Assembly: GCF_009765755.1 (NCBI RefSeq)
Contig: NZ_LMUV01000002.1
Coordinates: 1,002,485 to 1,066,484 of the forward strand
Direction: 5' to 3'
Length of the DNA stretch: 64,000 nt
Origin: Rhodanobacter sp. L36
GTDB taxonomy: Bacteria; Pseudomonadota; Gammaproteobacteria; Xanthomonadales; Rhodanobacteraceae
Shown here: piece after piece, positions 48,380 through 62,015 of the stretch
Layout of the letters: every line of letters begins with the position of its first letter
How positions within the stretch are numbered: position 1 is the first letter of the stretch
Made by a program: the position numbers and the translations under genes
The notes under the pieces: model-generated
Databases searched by the model: none
Seen by the model: only the letters and a program-made list of their open reading frames with translations
Told to the model about the DNA's origin: nothing

Positions 48380-51300
48380 TCACCATTGCCCGCGTATGCC
48401 GACCATGAACATGCGCTCGGAGAAGGTCGAATGCGCCGGCTGGTCGGGGAAGACGAGGTAATAATGCTGGTATTCGTTGGTGAGGTTGGTGCCGTCCACG
48501 AACACTTCGGCGTACTTGTTGATCTTGTACGACACCGACGCATCGACGTACTTCTGCGGCGCCTCGTACATTTCCATGCCGGTGATGCCGCCCACGTCTT
48601 CCGACACCGCGCGCCGCGATCGATAGTTGTACGCGACGCGCGCCTGGAAGCGATCGTCCTGATACCACAGGATGAAATTGCCGGACTTGGTCGAGTTGTC
48701 CTGGAACGGAATCTTGTTTCCGGACAGATCCTTTTCGCCCGAATTGCTGGGCGCATACGTGCCGTTGATTTCCATGCCCGTCTTGGAAAGGATGCCCGGC
48801 ATGAAAGTGAAGCCCTGGCGGTAATCGAACTCCGCGCCGCTGATGCTGTTGCCCGTACCCTGCACGGGTTCGGTAATGACGATGCAATGATCACGAACCA
48901 CGCCGTCTTCATCGGGCAGCGTGCAGTTGATCACGCTGCCGCTCTTGATGAAGCTCTGCATGTTGATCCTGAACAGTGCGAGGCTGAGCATGCTGGTGGA
49001 GTTGATGTAGTACTCGAGCGACGTACCGAAGTTGGTGGAGCGCCACGGATTGAGGTTGGGGTTGCCTGTCGACGAGCCGTCCGCCACGCGGAATACCGGG
49101 CCATTGGGTGTTTCCGTCAGCGAGTAGTCCAGGGTAAGTCCGCCGCCCCACGTACTCAGGTCGATCGGCATCATGTTCTTCGAATACGCCAGGCGAAACT
49201 TCAGGCTGTCAGTCAGGTCCAGCGCGAAGTTGGCTGACGGCAGAACGTCCTGATAGCTGCGCTTGGTGACATTGGTACCGACGTCCGCCGGTTCGGTGCC
49301 GTAAGCACCTGGGTCACCGGTGAGATGCTGCGTGACGTCCAGGTTGCTGCGAATGATTCGTACGCCGACGTTGCCGCTGTATGGCATCTCGCCGATGTTG
49401 CCGTTGAAGTCACCTTGCAGATATCCGGTCAACTCTTTCAGGCCCACGCCCCACGTGGTACCCGGTTCTTCCTGCCGGATGGTGTCGGGATAAAGCGACT
49501 TCCAGAAGGCTTCGGGGTTATCCATCGCGGCGGGGTTCACTGCCCAGAAGTCGATGCCCGAGCCGAGCAGATTTTTGTATTCCTTCCAGTTGCTCGACAA
49601 CGGCGCCGGCGTGTTGGGAATCTGCAGGGCGGAAATCGGTCCGGCGCGGAAATAGCCCTGGTCGTTGCCTGCCGTGCACGTGCCGCTGTTCAACACCACG
49701 TCGGCGCCGACGTAGCGCACGAGGCATCCATTCGGATCGCTGGCGCCCATGCCGGCGTAGACCGGGGTGACCAGCGTCCACCCGAGATTGCTGGCGCTGC
49801 GGATGCTGTTGCGCACGCCGAACTTGAGCTGAAAACCTTCCGCAAAGTCGTACTTTCCATCGAAGCGCACGGCATTCAATGCGACTTTTCGGTTGTAGTC
49901 GCCGGAGGATTCCAGCGTTTTCATCGTCCAGCCGTTGGGGTTGGCGAAGTCGGCGGCGAGCGACGACGGCATGCTGACCGTGAGGTAGCGACCGCCGAGG
50001 TTGGCGATGATCGGCACCGTGTTTTGTGGCACGCCGTTGGCGTTGAATACGCGGTTGCCGCCGAGCTGCGACGGGAACACGAAGGTGCCCGGCGGCACGG
50101 CGTCGTCAGGCACGCCGTCCTTCAGCACGTTGGGCCACAGCGCACCATCGGAATCGGAAATGTTGATATCGGATTCGGCATTCGTCTGCGCGGCCGTGTC
50201 GTGGATGCCGCGGATGCCGCCGGTGAAGGGGCCGCCATTGTCGAAATCGAGTTGAAGATTGAAATTTTTCGCGGTGGATTCCTTGCGTATTGTCTGCGAG
50301 AAAGACTCCACATCGCCGGGCCACTTTTCGTACACCTGCGTGGTGAACAGCTGCATGCCGTTCCAGTCCGGATCGGGCGTGCCGTACGCGCCGGCAATCG
50401 GGCTGCCGGTGTTGCGCGATTGCAGCGGCACGTAGGTCGCGCCCTGCCAGTTGGTGGAGTTGAACTGGATGCCGACGTTGCGATCGAACTGCGCCTGATG
50501 CGCGTAGAAATAATCGCTGGTCAGCGTAAGGCCGCTGCCAAGATCCGCTTGGAACGAAGCGCTGCCGGACTTGCGTCGCCGCTGCGTTGTCGTGTCGTAG
50601 ATACCGAAGTTCTGGCTGCCCATGAAGACGCCGTTGGATTTGCCGTCGCCATTGACGTCGACACTTCCATCAGCGTTCTGCTTGATGGCCGACGGAATCG
50701 GCGCACCGTTCCACGGCGTCAGGAAACCGTTGTAGCCGCCGGCGCTGGCGGCGTTCTCGCCGTTGAGCACGACCCCGTATTGATCCAGTCCCTCGTTGGC
50801 GTTCATCCGCGTGGTGTTGGAGAAATCCGCGGAAACCAGCAAACCCCAGTGACCATCGTCGTTGTACGAGACGAGACCGCTGCCTTCGGGACCCGTGTGC
50901 TTGGTGGTCGAGCCGCGCTCCGCGTTGGTGGAGTAGCTATAGGTGAATCCGCTGGGGAGATCCCACGGCCGATTGGTGTGCAGGTCGAGCGAACCGCTGA
51001 TGCCGCCGTCGGTCAGGCTGGCGGTGGGCGACTTGATGACATCCACGCCATGAAACAGCGTGGACGGCAGCATGCTGAAGTCCGGTTGCTGCGAATCGAT
51101 CTGGTCCGCCGTAATGAACGCTTCGCCATTGAGCATCGTGCCGACCTCGGGCAGGCCGCGCACATCGACCGAGGTTCCCACGCCCGCGTCGCGATTGATC
51201 TGCACGCCGGTGACACGTTGCAGCGCGTCGGTGATGGTCACGTCCGGCAACTGGCCGATGCCTTCGGCGGTGATGCTGTCCTGGATGTTCGGCGCCGAGC

Positions 51301-51574
51301 GTTTCAGTTCGATCGCGCGCATCTGCGACGCACGTACACCGACGACACTGACGGTCGACAATGTCGTTGCATTCTTGGTCGCACCCGTGCCGGTTTTTGG
51401 CTTGGCCTTGTTCGCACCAGGCGTTGTCGTCGCGGATGTGCTTTGCGATGCACTGGTCTGCGCGCCCGGATTGTCTGCCTGCACGCCGGATGCCATGGCC
51501 GACGTCGCCACGGCAGCAAACAGCGACACGGATATGGCAAATGACAATGGATGCTTGCGATGTGCGGTGGACAT
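48380..51574 (-). CDS. TonB-dependent receptor of a carbohydrate-utilisation locus
   Basis: An outer-membrane receptor of 1064 residues. A signal peptide (FAISVSLFAAVATSAMA) is followed by a low-complexity Ser/Thr/Ala linker (about 35-68) and then a plug starting TLSTVSVVGVRASQMRAI with SAPNIQDSITAEGIGQLPD and VTGVQINRDAGVGTSVDVRGLPE. The long barrel ends MVGIRGQW. The plug type is that of sugar-specific receptors in Xanthomonas. Its neighbours (GH2 enzyme, permease, LacI, kinase) point to an amino-sugar oligosaccharide as ligand. Confidence 0.92.
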   Translation of the reverse strand: MSTAHRKHPLSFAISVSLFAAVATSAMASGVQADNPGAQTSASQSTSATTTPGANKAKPKTGTGATKNATTLSTVSVVGVRASQMRAIELKRSAPNIQDSITAEGIGQLPDVTITDALQRVTGVQINRDAGVGTSVDVRGLPEVGTMLNGEAFITADQIDSQQPDFSMLPSTLFHGVDVIKSPTASLTDGGISGSLDLHTNRPWDLPSGFTYSYSTNAERGSTTKHTGPEGSGLVSYNDDGHWGLLVSADFSNTTRMNANEGLDQYGVVLNGENAASAGGYNGFLTPWNGAPIPSAIKQNADGSVDVNGDGKSNGVFMGSQNFGIYDTTTQRRRKSGSASFQADLGSGLTLTSDYFYAHQAQFDRNVGIQFNSTNWQGATYVPLQSRNTGSPIAGAYGTPDPDWNGMQLFTTQVYEKWPGDVESFSQTIRKESTAKNFNLQLDFDNGGPFTGGIRGIHDTAAQTNAESDINISDSDGALWPNVLKDGVPDDAVPPGTFVFPSQLGGNRVFNANGVPQNTVPIIANLGGRYLTVSMPSSLAADFANPNGWTMKTLESSGDYNRKVALNAVRFDGKYDFAEGFQLKFGVRNSIRSASNLGWTLVTPVYAGMGASDPNGCLVRYVGADVVLNSGTCTAGNDQGYFRAGPISALQIPNTPAPLSSNWKEYKNLLGSGIDFWAVNPAAMDNPEAFWKSLYPDTIRQEEPGTTWGVGLKELTGYLQGDFNGNIGEMPYSGNVGVRIIRSNLDVTQHLTGDPGAYGTEPADVGTNVTKRSYQDVLPSANFALDLTDSLKFRLAYSKNMMPIDLSTWGGGLTLDYSLTETPNGPVFRVADGSSTGNPNLNPWRSTNFGTSLEYYINSTSMLSLALFRINMQSFIKSGSVINCTLPDEDGVVRDHCIVITEPVQGTGNSISGAEFDYRQGFTFMPGILSKTGMEINGTYAPSNSGEKDLSGNKIPFQDNSTKSGNFILWYQDDRFQARVAYNYRSRRAVSEDVGGITGMEMYEAPQKYVDASVSYKINKYAEVFVDGTNLTNEYQHYYLVFPDQPAHSTFSERMFMVGIRGQW

Positions 51575-51695
51575 GGGCTTTACCTCTTGGTTGATGTCTG
51601 TCGAATCCCGACTGTTCCGCGGTCCTTCAAATGAGTGCTTGTCCTGCCGGACGCCGGAAACTCGTCGGCGTCGATGTCGTGATGCAATTCATGGG

Positions 51696-52748
51696 TCAAC
51701 TTCCCGTCATGGCATGTGCTTGTGTTGCTTCCCGGGACAAGCCGCGGCCGAGATACCACCGCGCTGCGCCCAGCACGCCCTGGCGACCGTGCTCCGTCAC
51801 CCACACCGGAACTTGCGACAGGAACGCGCGCACGCTGCGCTCGTGCAGAAAACGCTTTTCGAAATCACTGCGCTCGAGCAAGGCGAACATGGACGACAGA
51901 AATCCGCCTGCCAGATACACGCCGCCGGCCGTCATGAAAGCCATGGCGAGGTTGCCGACAAAACCTCCCAGGGAAGCGCAAAAAATCTCCACTGCCTCCA
52001 CCGCTTGTGCGTCGCTGCACTCAGCCGCCGCAGCGGTGATGGCCTCAGGCTTCGAGAACATCGGTGTTTTTCCGTGCAGCGCGCACAAGGTTTCGTACAT
52101 GGTCAGCAGGCCGGGACCAGACACGATGCGTTCGAACGGCACGTAGCCGCCATGCGGCGCCAGATGCGCAAGGATTTCGCGCTCGCGAATCGAATGCGGT
52201 GCAAAGTCCATCTGGCCGACTTCCGTCGTCAGCACGTGGCCACCCGCGTGATCAGGCATACGCACTGCCGCGCCAAGTCCGGTTCCCGGCCCAACGATAA
52301 GAATCGGGCCGTCGGCATGGATGTGTGGGCCGCAAAGATGACGCCTGTTTTCGGCTGACTGGTTGTCGAGGGCGTATCCCATCGCCTCGAAATCGTTGAG
52401 GATCGCGACGTCATCCAATGCAAGCGCTTCGCGCAATCGCGACAGCTGAATCGGCCAGGCGAGGTTGTCATGTACGACCTCGTCGCCCATCACCTGTCCA
52501 GCACAGGCGAGCACGCAGTGGCGTACTGGAATTTGGGCCTCATCGGCGACGAACGCCTGCAGCAGTTCCGTCAGTCCGGGAAATTCGGCACACACAAACT
52601 TGCGATAGGCGAGTAACTCGGCGCGAGCCTCGTCATTCGAGGCGCGCATGAGAGCGACACGCGCGTGCGTGCCGCCGACGTCCGCCGCCAGAAATGGCGC
52701 TGTCAGGACATTGATCCGTTGATCCAGATGGTCGATTGCCGCGTTCAT
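51696..52748 (-). CDS. glk: glucokinase-type sugar kinase
   Basis: 350 residues, cytosolic. The ATP phosphate-1 loop is AADVGGTHARVAL near 21-33, the catalytic Asp lies in ILNDFEAMGYAL, and the glucokinase block VGPGTGLGAA and adenosine-side AGGVYLAGGFLSS follow. In this locus it may phosphorylate glucose or glucosamine. GGGGGAGCGCG precedes the ATG at 52748. A perfect LacI-type palindrome lies 40 bp upstream. It is the first gene before the TonB receptor gene on the same strand (121 bp gap). Confidence 0.88.
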   Translation of the reverse strand: MNAAIDHLDQRINVLTAPFLAADVGGTHARVALMRASNDEARAELLAYRKFVCAEFPGLTELLQAFVADEAQIPVRHCVLACAGQVMGDEVVHDNLAWPIQLSRLREALALDDVAILNDFEAMGYALDNQSAENRRHLCGPHIHADGPILIVGPGTGLGAAVRMPDHAGGHVLTTEVGQMDFAPHSIREREILAHLAPHGGYVPFERIVSGPGLLTMYETLCALHGKTPMFSKPEAITAAAAECSDAQAVEAVEIFCASLGGFVGNLAMAFMTAGGVYLAGGFLSSMFALLERSDFEKRFLHERSVRAFLSQVPVWVTEHGRQGVLGAARWYLGRGLSREATQAHAMTGS

Positions 52749-52787
52749 CGCGCTCCCCCGCATTGAACGAGCATCAGCTTGCGGGCC

Positions 52788-52805
52788 ATTGACACCGCTG
52801 TCAAT
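52788..52805. promoter_or_regulatory. LacI-type operator upstream of the sugar kinase
   Basis: ATTGACACCGCTGTCAAT is a perfect 7-bp inverted repeat around CCGC, the centred-CG form bound by LacI-family proteins. It closely resembles the NagQ boxes of the Xanthomonas GlcNAc regulon, as I recall them. The regulator at 43102-44109 is the obvious local candidate. Confidence 0.7.
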
Positions 52806-53251
52806 TCGCAATGCAGAACGCGTGTCTCCGGCGACCAACCATAGATAAATTATTGTTTTATCTGACTTTAGAACCGCAATCGCCCCTTTGGATTGATTGG
52901 GCGTGCTGCGGCGCGTTATCCGATAGCGACATCGCGAATGCCCCGGCGGCGATTCCGCTTGCAGGTCATCGGCTCATACAACGTCGCGATGCGAACGGGC
53001 GGCTTTTTAGGGCCAAGAATCCGGTCAGTTTTCTTTCGCTACCGCTCGAAGTGTCTTGCTCGCGCAAGCGATGGCGGTGCCTACGCTCTACCAATATTGC
53101 GCGTCGCCATAATTTCCGGTACGTGACAAGTTGACGTTTTGAATGAATATTTGTGAACTGGTCTGCATCCCGAATACAAAATATATTGCATTGCACCAAA
53201 AGTGTTGGTAGAGTTCGTTTCACTACCCCATCCTCAGCGAGGACTACGACC
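52806..53251. other. intergenic region between sugar kinase and phasin genes
   Basis: About 450 bp without a convincing gene. The part next to the phasin gene is AT-rich (ACAAAATATATTGCATTGC at 53174-53192) and probably holds its promoter; TTGTGA at 53150 and TACAAA at 53174 are spaced 18 bp. Nothing else is recognisable. Confidence 0.45.
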
Positions 53252-53641
53252 ATGACGCAGCAACTCAACAATCAGCTTTTCGCTTTCACCAAGCAGCTCA
53301 CCGATAGCGCCTTCAAGGCACAGTCGCTGGCTCTGAAGGGTCTGGAGACGGTCGCCGAGCTGCAGCTCAAGGCGCTCGAGCAGCAGGCCCAGGTTTCCGC
53401 CGAATTCGTCGCCGAGGCGATGGAAACGCGTGACGCCAACGGTCTGCGCAGCCTGTGGGAAAAGGGCAGCAGCTTGAGCCGTGACAACGCCGAGCGCGCT
53501 GTTGCCGTGTCGCAGGAAGTCCTGGCCATCACCCAGAAGACCGCCGAGTCGCTGAATGCGCTCGTGCAGGAACAGCGTCAGGCCGCCAACGACGCCGTCG
53601 TCGTTCCGGTCGTTGCCGCCGCCAAGAAGGCTGCGAAGTAG
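53252..53641 (+). CDS. phasin family protein
   Basis: 129 residues, almost all amphipathic helix: NNQLFAFTKQLTDSAFKAQSLALKGLETVAELQLKALEQQ, then LWEKGSSLSRDNAERAVAVSQEVLAITQKTAESLNALVQEQRQ, and an Ala/Lys tail (AAAKKAAK) as in PhaF/PhaP-like proteins. Phasins coat polyhydroxyalkanoate granules. GAGGA lies about 8 bp before the ATG. No PHA synthase is in the window, so the partner is unknown. Confidence 0.85.
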   Translation: MTQQLNNQLFAFTKQLTDSAFKAQSLALKGLETVAELQLKALEQQAQVSAEFVAEAMETRDANGLRSLWEKGSSLSRDNAERAVAVSQEVLAITQKTAESLNALVQEQRQAANDAVVVPVVAAAKKAAK

Positions 53642-53679
53642 GACTTCAGTTCGTAGAAATCACGGCTTCATCGTGATCG

Positions 53680-53711
53680 CAGGGCCGGGCATTCGTGTCC
53701 GGCCCTGTTTG
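53680..53711 (+). terminator. hairpin after the phasin gene
   Basis: CAGGGCCGG and CCGGCCCTG form a perfect 9-bp stem with a 10-base loop, followed by TTTG. It is a probable intrinsic terminator with a short T-tract. Confidence 0.65.
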
Positions 53712-53902
53712 CGTGTGTATCGCTAAAGCCCGCGATGACGCGTCGCGGCAACCGATCCAATGCAAATTCTGCGAAGCGGGACGAGATGTCGCAGGGCTTC
53801 CGGGTTGTCGGTGTATTCGGCGCGCTGATATACTTTTGCGGATTGGATCGTGGCCCGTGGCTCTGTCGGTGCCGCCTGGTGTAAACCGCGCGGAGACGTT
53901 AC

Positions 53903-54268
53903 GTGCTCAATAGTCTTGCCTCTGGTCGACGTCTCGCCTTGCGCATAACACTGCTGCAGCTTGCTGTGGCGGCATTGGCCGGCCTCGGTTTTCTGGCGCT
54001 GGGGCGCCGCGAAGCGGTGTCGGCGGCAGCGGGAGCAGCCGTGGTGGCTTTGGGAACCGCGTTGCTGTCGATGCGCTTGTTCAGCGGATTGAGTGGGGCG
54101 GGAGTGGTACTGAGCCGACTGATGACGGGAATGGTCCTTCGATGGGCCGTGATCGTCGGAGGGCTTTTGGTGATCCTGGTCGAATACAAACTGCCGCCGC
54201 TGGCCGCCATTTCGGGGCTGGTGGCTGCCTTCGCGGTTTATTTGTTGGCGTACAGATTCAAGGGTTGA
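53903..54268 (+). CDS. atpI: ATP synthase subunit I-like protein
   Basis: 121 residues with four membrane helices (ITLLQLAVAALAGLGFLAL, AAGAAVVALGTALLSM, WAVIVGGLLVILVEY, LAAISGLVAAFAVYLLAYRF). AtpI helps c-ring assembly and is the usual first gene of the atp operon. The GTG start at 53903 follows CGGAGACG. It is 3 bp from atpB. The sequence itself is poorly conserved, so the call leans on position and topology. Confidence 0.85.
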   Translation: MLNSLASGRRLALRITLLQLAVAALAGLGFLALGRREAVSAAAGAAVVALGTALLSMRLFSGLSGAGVVLSRLMTGMVLRWAVIVGGLLVILVEYKLPPLAAISGLVAAFAVYLLAYRFKG

Positions 54269-55435
<1,167 letters not shown>

Positions 55436-55534
55436 GAACCGTGTCTCGGCGCGCATTCTTGATGCGCGCCGAACATTTCCGGCACGGGCGCAAGTCCGTG
55501 ACCGTTTCATCCCGTATCTACAGGTAACGCAGCG

Positions 55535-56005
55535 ATGGATTTCAACGCGACCTTGATTGGCGAAATGATTTCGTTCGCCATCTTGATCTGGTTCTCTGTC
55601 CACTTCATCTGGCCGCATATCAACAAGGCCATTGAAGAGCGGCAGATCAAGATTGCCGAAGGGCTGAATGCGGCCGAGCGCGCGCATGCCGAATTGAAGG
55701 AAGCCGACACCAAGGTGGAGGCCGAAATCAAGGTGGCACGTCAGCGGGCTGGCGAAATCATCGACAAGGCACAGCAGCAGGCCAATCAGATCATCGACAA
55801 GGCTCGCGCCGAAGCGATCGTCGAGATCGACCGGCTGAAGGCTTCAGCGCAGGACGACATCGCGTCGATGGCGCAGCGTGCGCGTGACCAGTTGCGCGAG
55901 CAGGTCGGTGCACTGGCGGTGCAGGGTGCCAGCAAGATCGTGCAGCGCGAAGTCGATGCCTCGACGCATAAGGCGTTGCTCGACCAGCTCGCGGCCGAGA
56001 TCTGA
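55535..56005 (+). CDS. atpF: ATP synthase subunit b
   Basis: The peripheral stalk, 156 residues. One N-terminal membrane helix ([22 protein letters not shown]) is followed by a long charged helix that dimerises ([30 protein letters not shown] onward). The usual length of E. coli AtpF is matched exactly. It is 3 bp before atpH. Confidence 0.96.
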   Translation: MDFNATLIGEMISFAILIWFSVHFIWPHINKAIEERQIKIAEGLNAAERAHAELKEADTKVEAEIKVARQRAGEIIDKAQQQANQIIDKARAEAIVEIDRLKASAQDDIASMAQRARDQLREQVGALAVQGASKIVQREVDASTHKALLDQLAAEI

Positions 56006-56008
56006 TCG

Positions 56009-56542
56009 ATGGCACAGGCAATCACTCTCGCCCGTCCGTATGCACGCGCCGCTTTCGAAGTGGCGCATGCAACCGGTGCGCTGGATGCGTGGTCGCAGGC
56101 GTTGGCGTTTGCTGCCGCCGTTGCCAAAGACTCGCGCGTGGCCGAACTCGGTGGCGATCCGCGCATGTTGTCCGCGCAGCTCGTTGCGCTGCATTTGCCG
56201 GAAAACATGGCAGTCGATTCGCCGTTCGCGCAGTTCCTCGGCGAAATGGCGGAGCAGCGTCGGTTGGCATTGCTGCCGGAAGTCGCCGATCTGTACGAAG
56301 CGTTCAAGCGCGAATCCGAGTCGCAGCTGCTGGTCAAGGTGACCAGCGCGATGGCACTGGACGCGGCGCAGGCGGAACAGTTGAAGGCATCGCTGAAGCG
56401 CCGCTTCAAGCGCGAGATCGAACTGGAAACCAAGGTCGATGCCTCGCTGCTTGCCGGCGTGGTCATCGATACCGGTGAACAAGTGATCGATGGCTCGGCG
56501 CGCGGACGGCTCGCACAGCTGGCGAGCGCCCTGAGTCAGTAG
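56009..56542 (+). CDS. atpH: ATP synthase subunit delta
   Basis: It joins the peripheral stalk to F1, 177 residues. The N-terminal domain starts ITLARPYARAAFEVA, typical of OSCP/delta. The C-terminal domain ends with VDASLLAGVVIDTGEQVIDGSARGRLAQLA, the family signature. It is coupled to atpF. Confidence 0.95.
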   Translation: MAQAITLARPYARAAFEVAHATGALDAWSQALAFAAAVAKDSRVAELGGDPRMLSAQLVALHLPENMAVDSPFAQFLGEMAEQRRLALLPEVADLYEAFKRESESQLLVKVTSAMALDAAQAEQLKASLKRRFKREIELETKVDASLLAGVVIDTGEQVIDGSARGRLAQLASALSQ

Positions 56543-56545
56543 TTT

Positions 56546-56636
56546 TACGCGAAGTCTCTTCGCGACGAGCAAACCGGTCGTCAATGACCGGACGAATTAG
56601 GTGATACGCGAAGTCGTTTCGCGAAGAGCAAAACCG
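56546..56636 (+). repeat. two hairpin repeats in the atpH-atpA spacer
   Basis: Two 32-bp copies (56546-56577 and 56605-56636) begin TACGCGAAGTC and end GAGCAAA(A)CCG. Each folds: CGCGAAG-TCT-CTTCGCG in copy 1, and CGCGAA with TTCGCG in copy 2. They lie in the 158-bp spacer before atpA. Confidence 0.75.
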
Positions 56637-56700
56637 ACCATCCGTTCCGTGGTCGGACTCTGAGAAAGAGCTTCGATTCTAAATTTTCAGGATGACAAAC

Positions 56701-58251
<1,551 letters not shown>

Positions 58252-58264
58252 GAGAAGCCGGAAA

Positions 58265-58362
58265 TCGAGAATCGGGAATAGGGATTCGGAAAGCAGGGCT
58301 TCGCGGCTTCAGGCGATTCCCGAATCACCACTCCCGATTCCCACGAGCGAGCAAAGCGAGCG
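58265..58362 (+). repeat. GGGAAT-type inverted repeat in the atpA-atpG spacer
   Basis: Left part: ATCGGGAATAGGGATTCGG. Right part: CGATTCCCGAATC and CCCGATTCCC, complementary to it. It ends with CGAGCGAGCAAAGCGAGCG; the dodecamer GAGCAAAGCGAG (58349-58360) recurs exactly before atpC. Confidence 0.75.
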
Positions 58363-58370
58363 AATAAAGC

Positions 58371-59288
58371 ATGGCCAGCGGACGCGAAATCAAAACCAAG
58401 ATCAAGAGCACGCAGAACATGCGCAAGGTCACGCGCGCGCTCGAAATGGTCTCTGCTGCAAAGATCCGTCGTGCGCAGGACTTGATGAAGGCCTCGCGCC
58501 CGTACGCGCGCGCCATGCGCAAAGTGATCGCGCACGTCGCCCAGGCCAGCACCGATTTCAGCCATCCGTTTCTGATCGAGAGCGACAAGGTGGCGCGGGT
58601 CGGTTACATCGTGGTGTCGACCGATCGCGGCCTGTGCGGCGGCCTCAACTCCAACCTGTTCCGTCGTTTGTTGCCGGTGATCGCCGAGCAGCAGGCGCAC
58701 GGCGTGCAGGTGGACGTGGTGGCGATCGGACAGAAGGCGATTTCGTTCTTCCGTCGGCTCAAGGGCATCAACCTGATCGGCAGCGTCAGCCATCTCGGCG
58801 AGAAGCCGAAGCTGGAACAACTCGTCGGCGTGATCAAGGTGATGATGGACGCCTATACGGCCAATGGGCTGGATCGCGTGTTCCTCGCCTATAACGACTT
58901 CGTCAACACCATGACGCAGAAGCCGACCATTGACGCGCTGCTGCCGTTGCCGCTGGTGGCAGCGGAAATGGAAGCGCATCAGGCATCGGGTCAGTCGGCA
59001 TACGCCGGCGTCAAACTCGAGGCGAGCCACGACTGGGATTACATCTACGAGCCCGACGCGCAGGCCGTGCTTGAGCACGTGCTCGCGCGCTACGTGGAGT
59101 CGGTGGTGTATCAGGCGGCGCTGGAGAATCTCGCCAGCGAGCACGCCGCGCGCATGGTCGCCATGAAGAGCGCGTCGGACAACGCCAACAAGGTGATCGG
59201 CGAACTGACGCTCGTCTACAACAAGGCGCGCCAGGCAGCGATCACGCAGGAAATTTCTGAAATCGTCGGCGGCGCGGCGGCAGTTTAA
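58371..59288 (+). CDS. atpG: ATP synthase subunit gamma
   Basis: The central rotor shaft, 305 residues. It starts [35 protein letters not shown]. The central block [16 protein letters not shown] and the C-terminal [25 protein letters not shown] are standard. It is somewhat longer than E. coli gamma (287), due to the segment before [15 protein letters not shown]. Confidence 0.97.
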   Translation: MASGREIKTKIKSTQNMRKVTRALEMVSAAKIRRAQDLMKASRPYARAMRKVIAHVAQASTDFSHPFLIESDKVARVGYIVVSTDRGLCGGLNSNLFRRLLPVIAEQQAHGVQVDVVAIGQKAISFFRRLKGINLIGSVSHLGEKPKLEQLVGVIKVMMDAYTANGLDRVFLAYNDFVNTMTQKPTIDALLPLPLVAAEMEAHQASGQSAYAGVKLEASHDWDYIYEPDAQAVLEHVLARYVESVVYQAALENLASEHAARMVAMKSASDNANKVIGELTLVYNKARQAAITQEISEIVGGAAAV

Positions 59289-59341
59289 GCAACACCCAAC
59301 CTATTCATGGCGACGCGAAGCGGCGCCGACACAGACACTAA

Positions 59342-60775
<1,434 letters not shown>

Positions 60776-60781
60776 TCTTGA

Positions 60782-60873
60782 AAGCGGGAACAGGGAACGG
60801 GAACAGAACGAGCCAGCGAGCGCGTACTTGATCTAACCGTTCCCCATTCCCCATTCCCGTCGAGCAAAGCGAG
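60782..60873 (+). repeat. GGGAAC-type inverted repeat in the atpD-atpC spacer
   Basis: GCGGGAACAGGGAACGGGAAC on the left and GTTCCCCATTCCC with CCATTCCCG on the right are mutually complementary in part. GAGCAAAGCGAG at 60862-60873 repeats the dodecamer found before atpG. Confidence 0.75.
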
Positions 60874-60881
60874 ACACTTAA

Positions 60882-61307
60882 ATGACCCAAACCATTCGCG
60901 TCGACATCGTCAGTGCCGAAGCCGAGATTTTCTCCGGCGACGCGACCATGGTCATTGCCACCGGCGAGCTGGGCGAGCTGGGCATCACGCCGCGCCACGC
61001 GCCGCTGATCACCCGCCTCAAGCCCGGTCACGTCGACGTGGTGCTGGCCGATGGCGAGCGCCAGCAGTTTTACGTATCCGGCGGCATTCTCGAAGTGCAG
61101 CCGCAAGTCGTGACCGTGCTGGCCGATACCGCCGCGCGCGCCTCCGATCTGGATGAAGCCTCCGCGCAACGTGCCAAGAAGGAAGCCGAGGACGCTCTCG
61201 CCAACCGCACCGACGCGATGGAAATCTCCGAAGCGCAAGCCAAGCTCGCCGAAGCGATGGCGCAGCTGCAGGCACTGGAGCGTATTCGCAAGAATCTCAA
61301 GCACTGA
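60882..61307 (+). CDS. atpC: ATP synthase subunit epsilon
   Basis: Rotor subunit and inhibitor of ATP hydrolysis, 141 residues. The N-terminal beta sandwich ([40 protein letters not shown]) and the C-terminal two-helix domain ([17 protein letters not shown], then [19 protein letters not shown]) are both complete. It is the last gene of the operon, followed by a terminator. Confidence 0.97.
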   Translation: MTQTIRVDIVSAEAEIFSGDATMVIATGELGELGITPRHAPLITRLKPGHVDVVLADGERQQFYVSGGILEVQPQVVTVLADTAARASDLDEASAQRAKKEAEDALANRTDAMEISEAQAKLAEAMAQLQALERIRKNLKH

Positions 61308-61333
61308 GGTTTTCGCAAGCAGCAGCGTTATCG

Positions 61334-61359
61334 AACGCCGGCCTTGTGCCGGCGTTTTT
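61334..61359 (+). terminator. atp operon terminator
   Basis: AACGCCGGC and GCCGGCGTT form a 9-bp stem with a CTTGT loop, followed by a run of T. It lies 27 bp after the atpC stop. Confidence 0.93.
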
Positions 61360-61404
61360 GCGTCGGCACTATCGGTGCCGAACAACTACTCAAGGATGAA
61401 CCGC

Positions 61405-61953
61405 ATGGCGCTCACGCCCACGACATTCCGGTGCGTCCCCATCGTCCTGCTGGCCCTGCTCGCCGGATGTGCCGTCCAAGTGCATAAGCCAGCCACACCG
61501 CCCGCTACAGGCGACGCTTCCTGGCGCGTGAAGCAAGACGCAGATACCGCGCACTACACCTTGGCCATGGGCGATGTGGCCACCGGCGCGAACGTGTTGC
61601 CGGCTGCACCACCGATCTATCCGGCAGATCAATTAGCCGCGTGTCCGCCTCCCGTGGAAGTGGAAGCGCTGGTGATCGTGGGCGGTGACGGCAAGGTCGG
61701 CGAAGTGCGCGTCGCCGACGAATCGCGGGCCGCTGCGAATCGTCGATCGTTCATCGCTGCAGTGCGTGCCGCAGTCATCCAGTGGACATTCGCGCCGCTC
61801 AAGATCGATCACTGGGCTGCCGACGCCGAGGGCAACAGCCATGTCGTGGACAGCGAGACCAAACCTTTCAGCCTCGGCTATGTCTTTCGTTTCGCATGTC
61901 ATGCGGGAAAGGGGCAGGTGTCCAGCAATGCATCGGCCGGAGGTCATACCTAG
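61405..61953 (+). CDS. lipoprotein with TonB-like C-terminal region
   Basis: 182 residues. A lipobox LLALLAGC ends the signal peptide, so the mature N-terminal Cys is lipidated. After a Pro-rich stretch ([11 protein letters not shown]) comes a [27 protein letters not shown] block and [15 protein letters not shown], which resembles the TonB C-terminal fold seen in energy-transducer-like proteins. The ATG at 61405 has AAGGATG upstream; an ATG at 61396 is too close to it. Function unknown; it stands alone between the atp operon and glmU. Confidence 0.75.
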   Translation: MALTPTTFRCVPIVLLALLAGCAVQVHKPATPPATGDASWRVKQDADTAHYTLAMGDVATGANVLPAAPPIYPADQLAACPPPVEVEALVIVGGDGKVGEVRVADESRAAANRRSFIAAVRAAVIQWTFAPLKIDHWAADAEGNSHVVDSETKPFSLGYVFRFACHAGKGQVSSNASAGGHT

Positions 61954-62015
61954 CCGGCAGGCGCACCGAATCCGCTGCTATGCTTTTTCGATTGATACCG
62001 TCCAGGCAGAGATCG

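Noticed and set aside
49325..51544. 739-codon open frame antisense to the TonB receptor gene
   Set aside because: The product is low-complexity and Arg/Val/Ala-rich, with no motif; the receptor on the other strand has clear domains.
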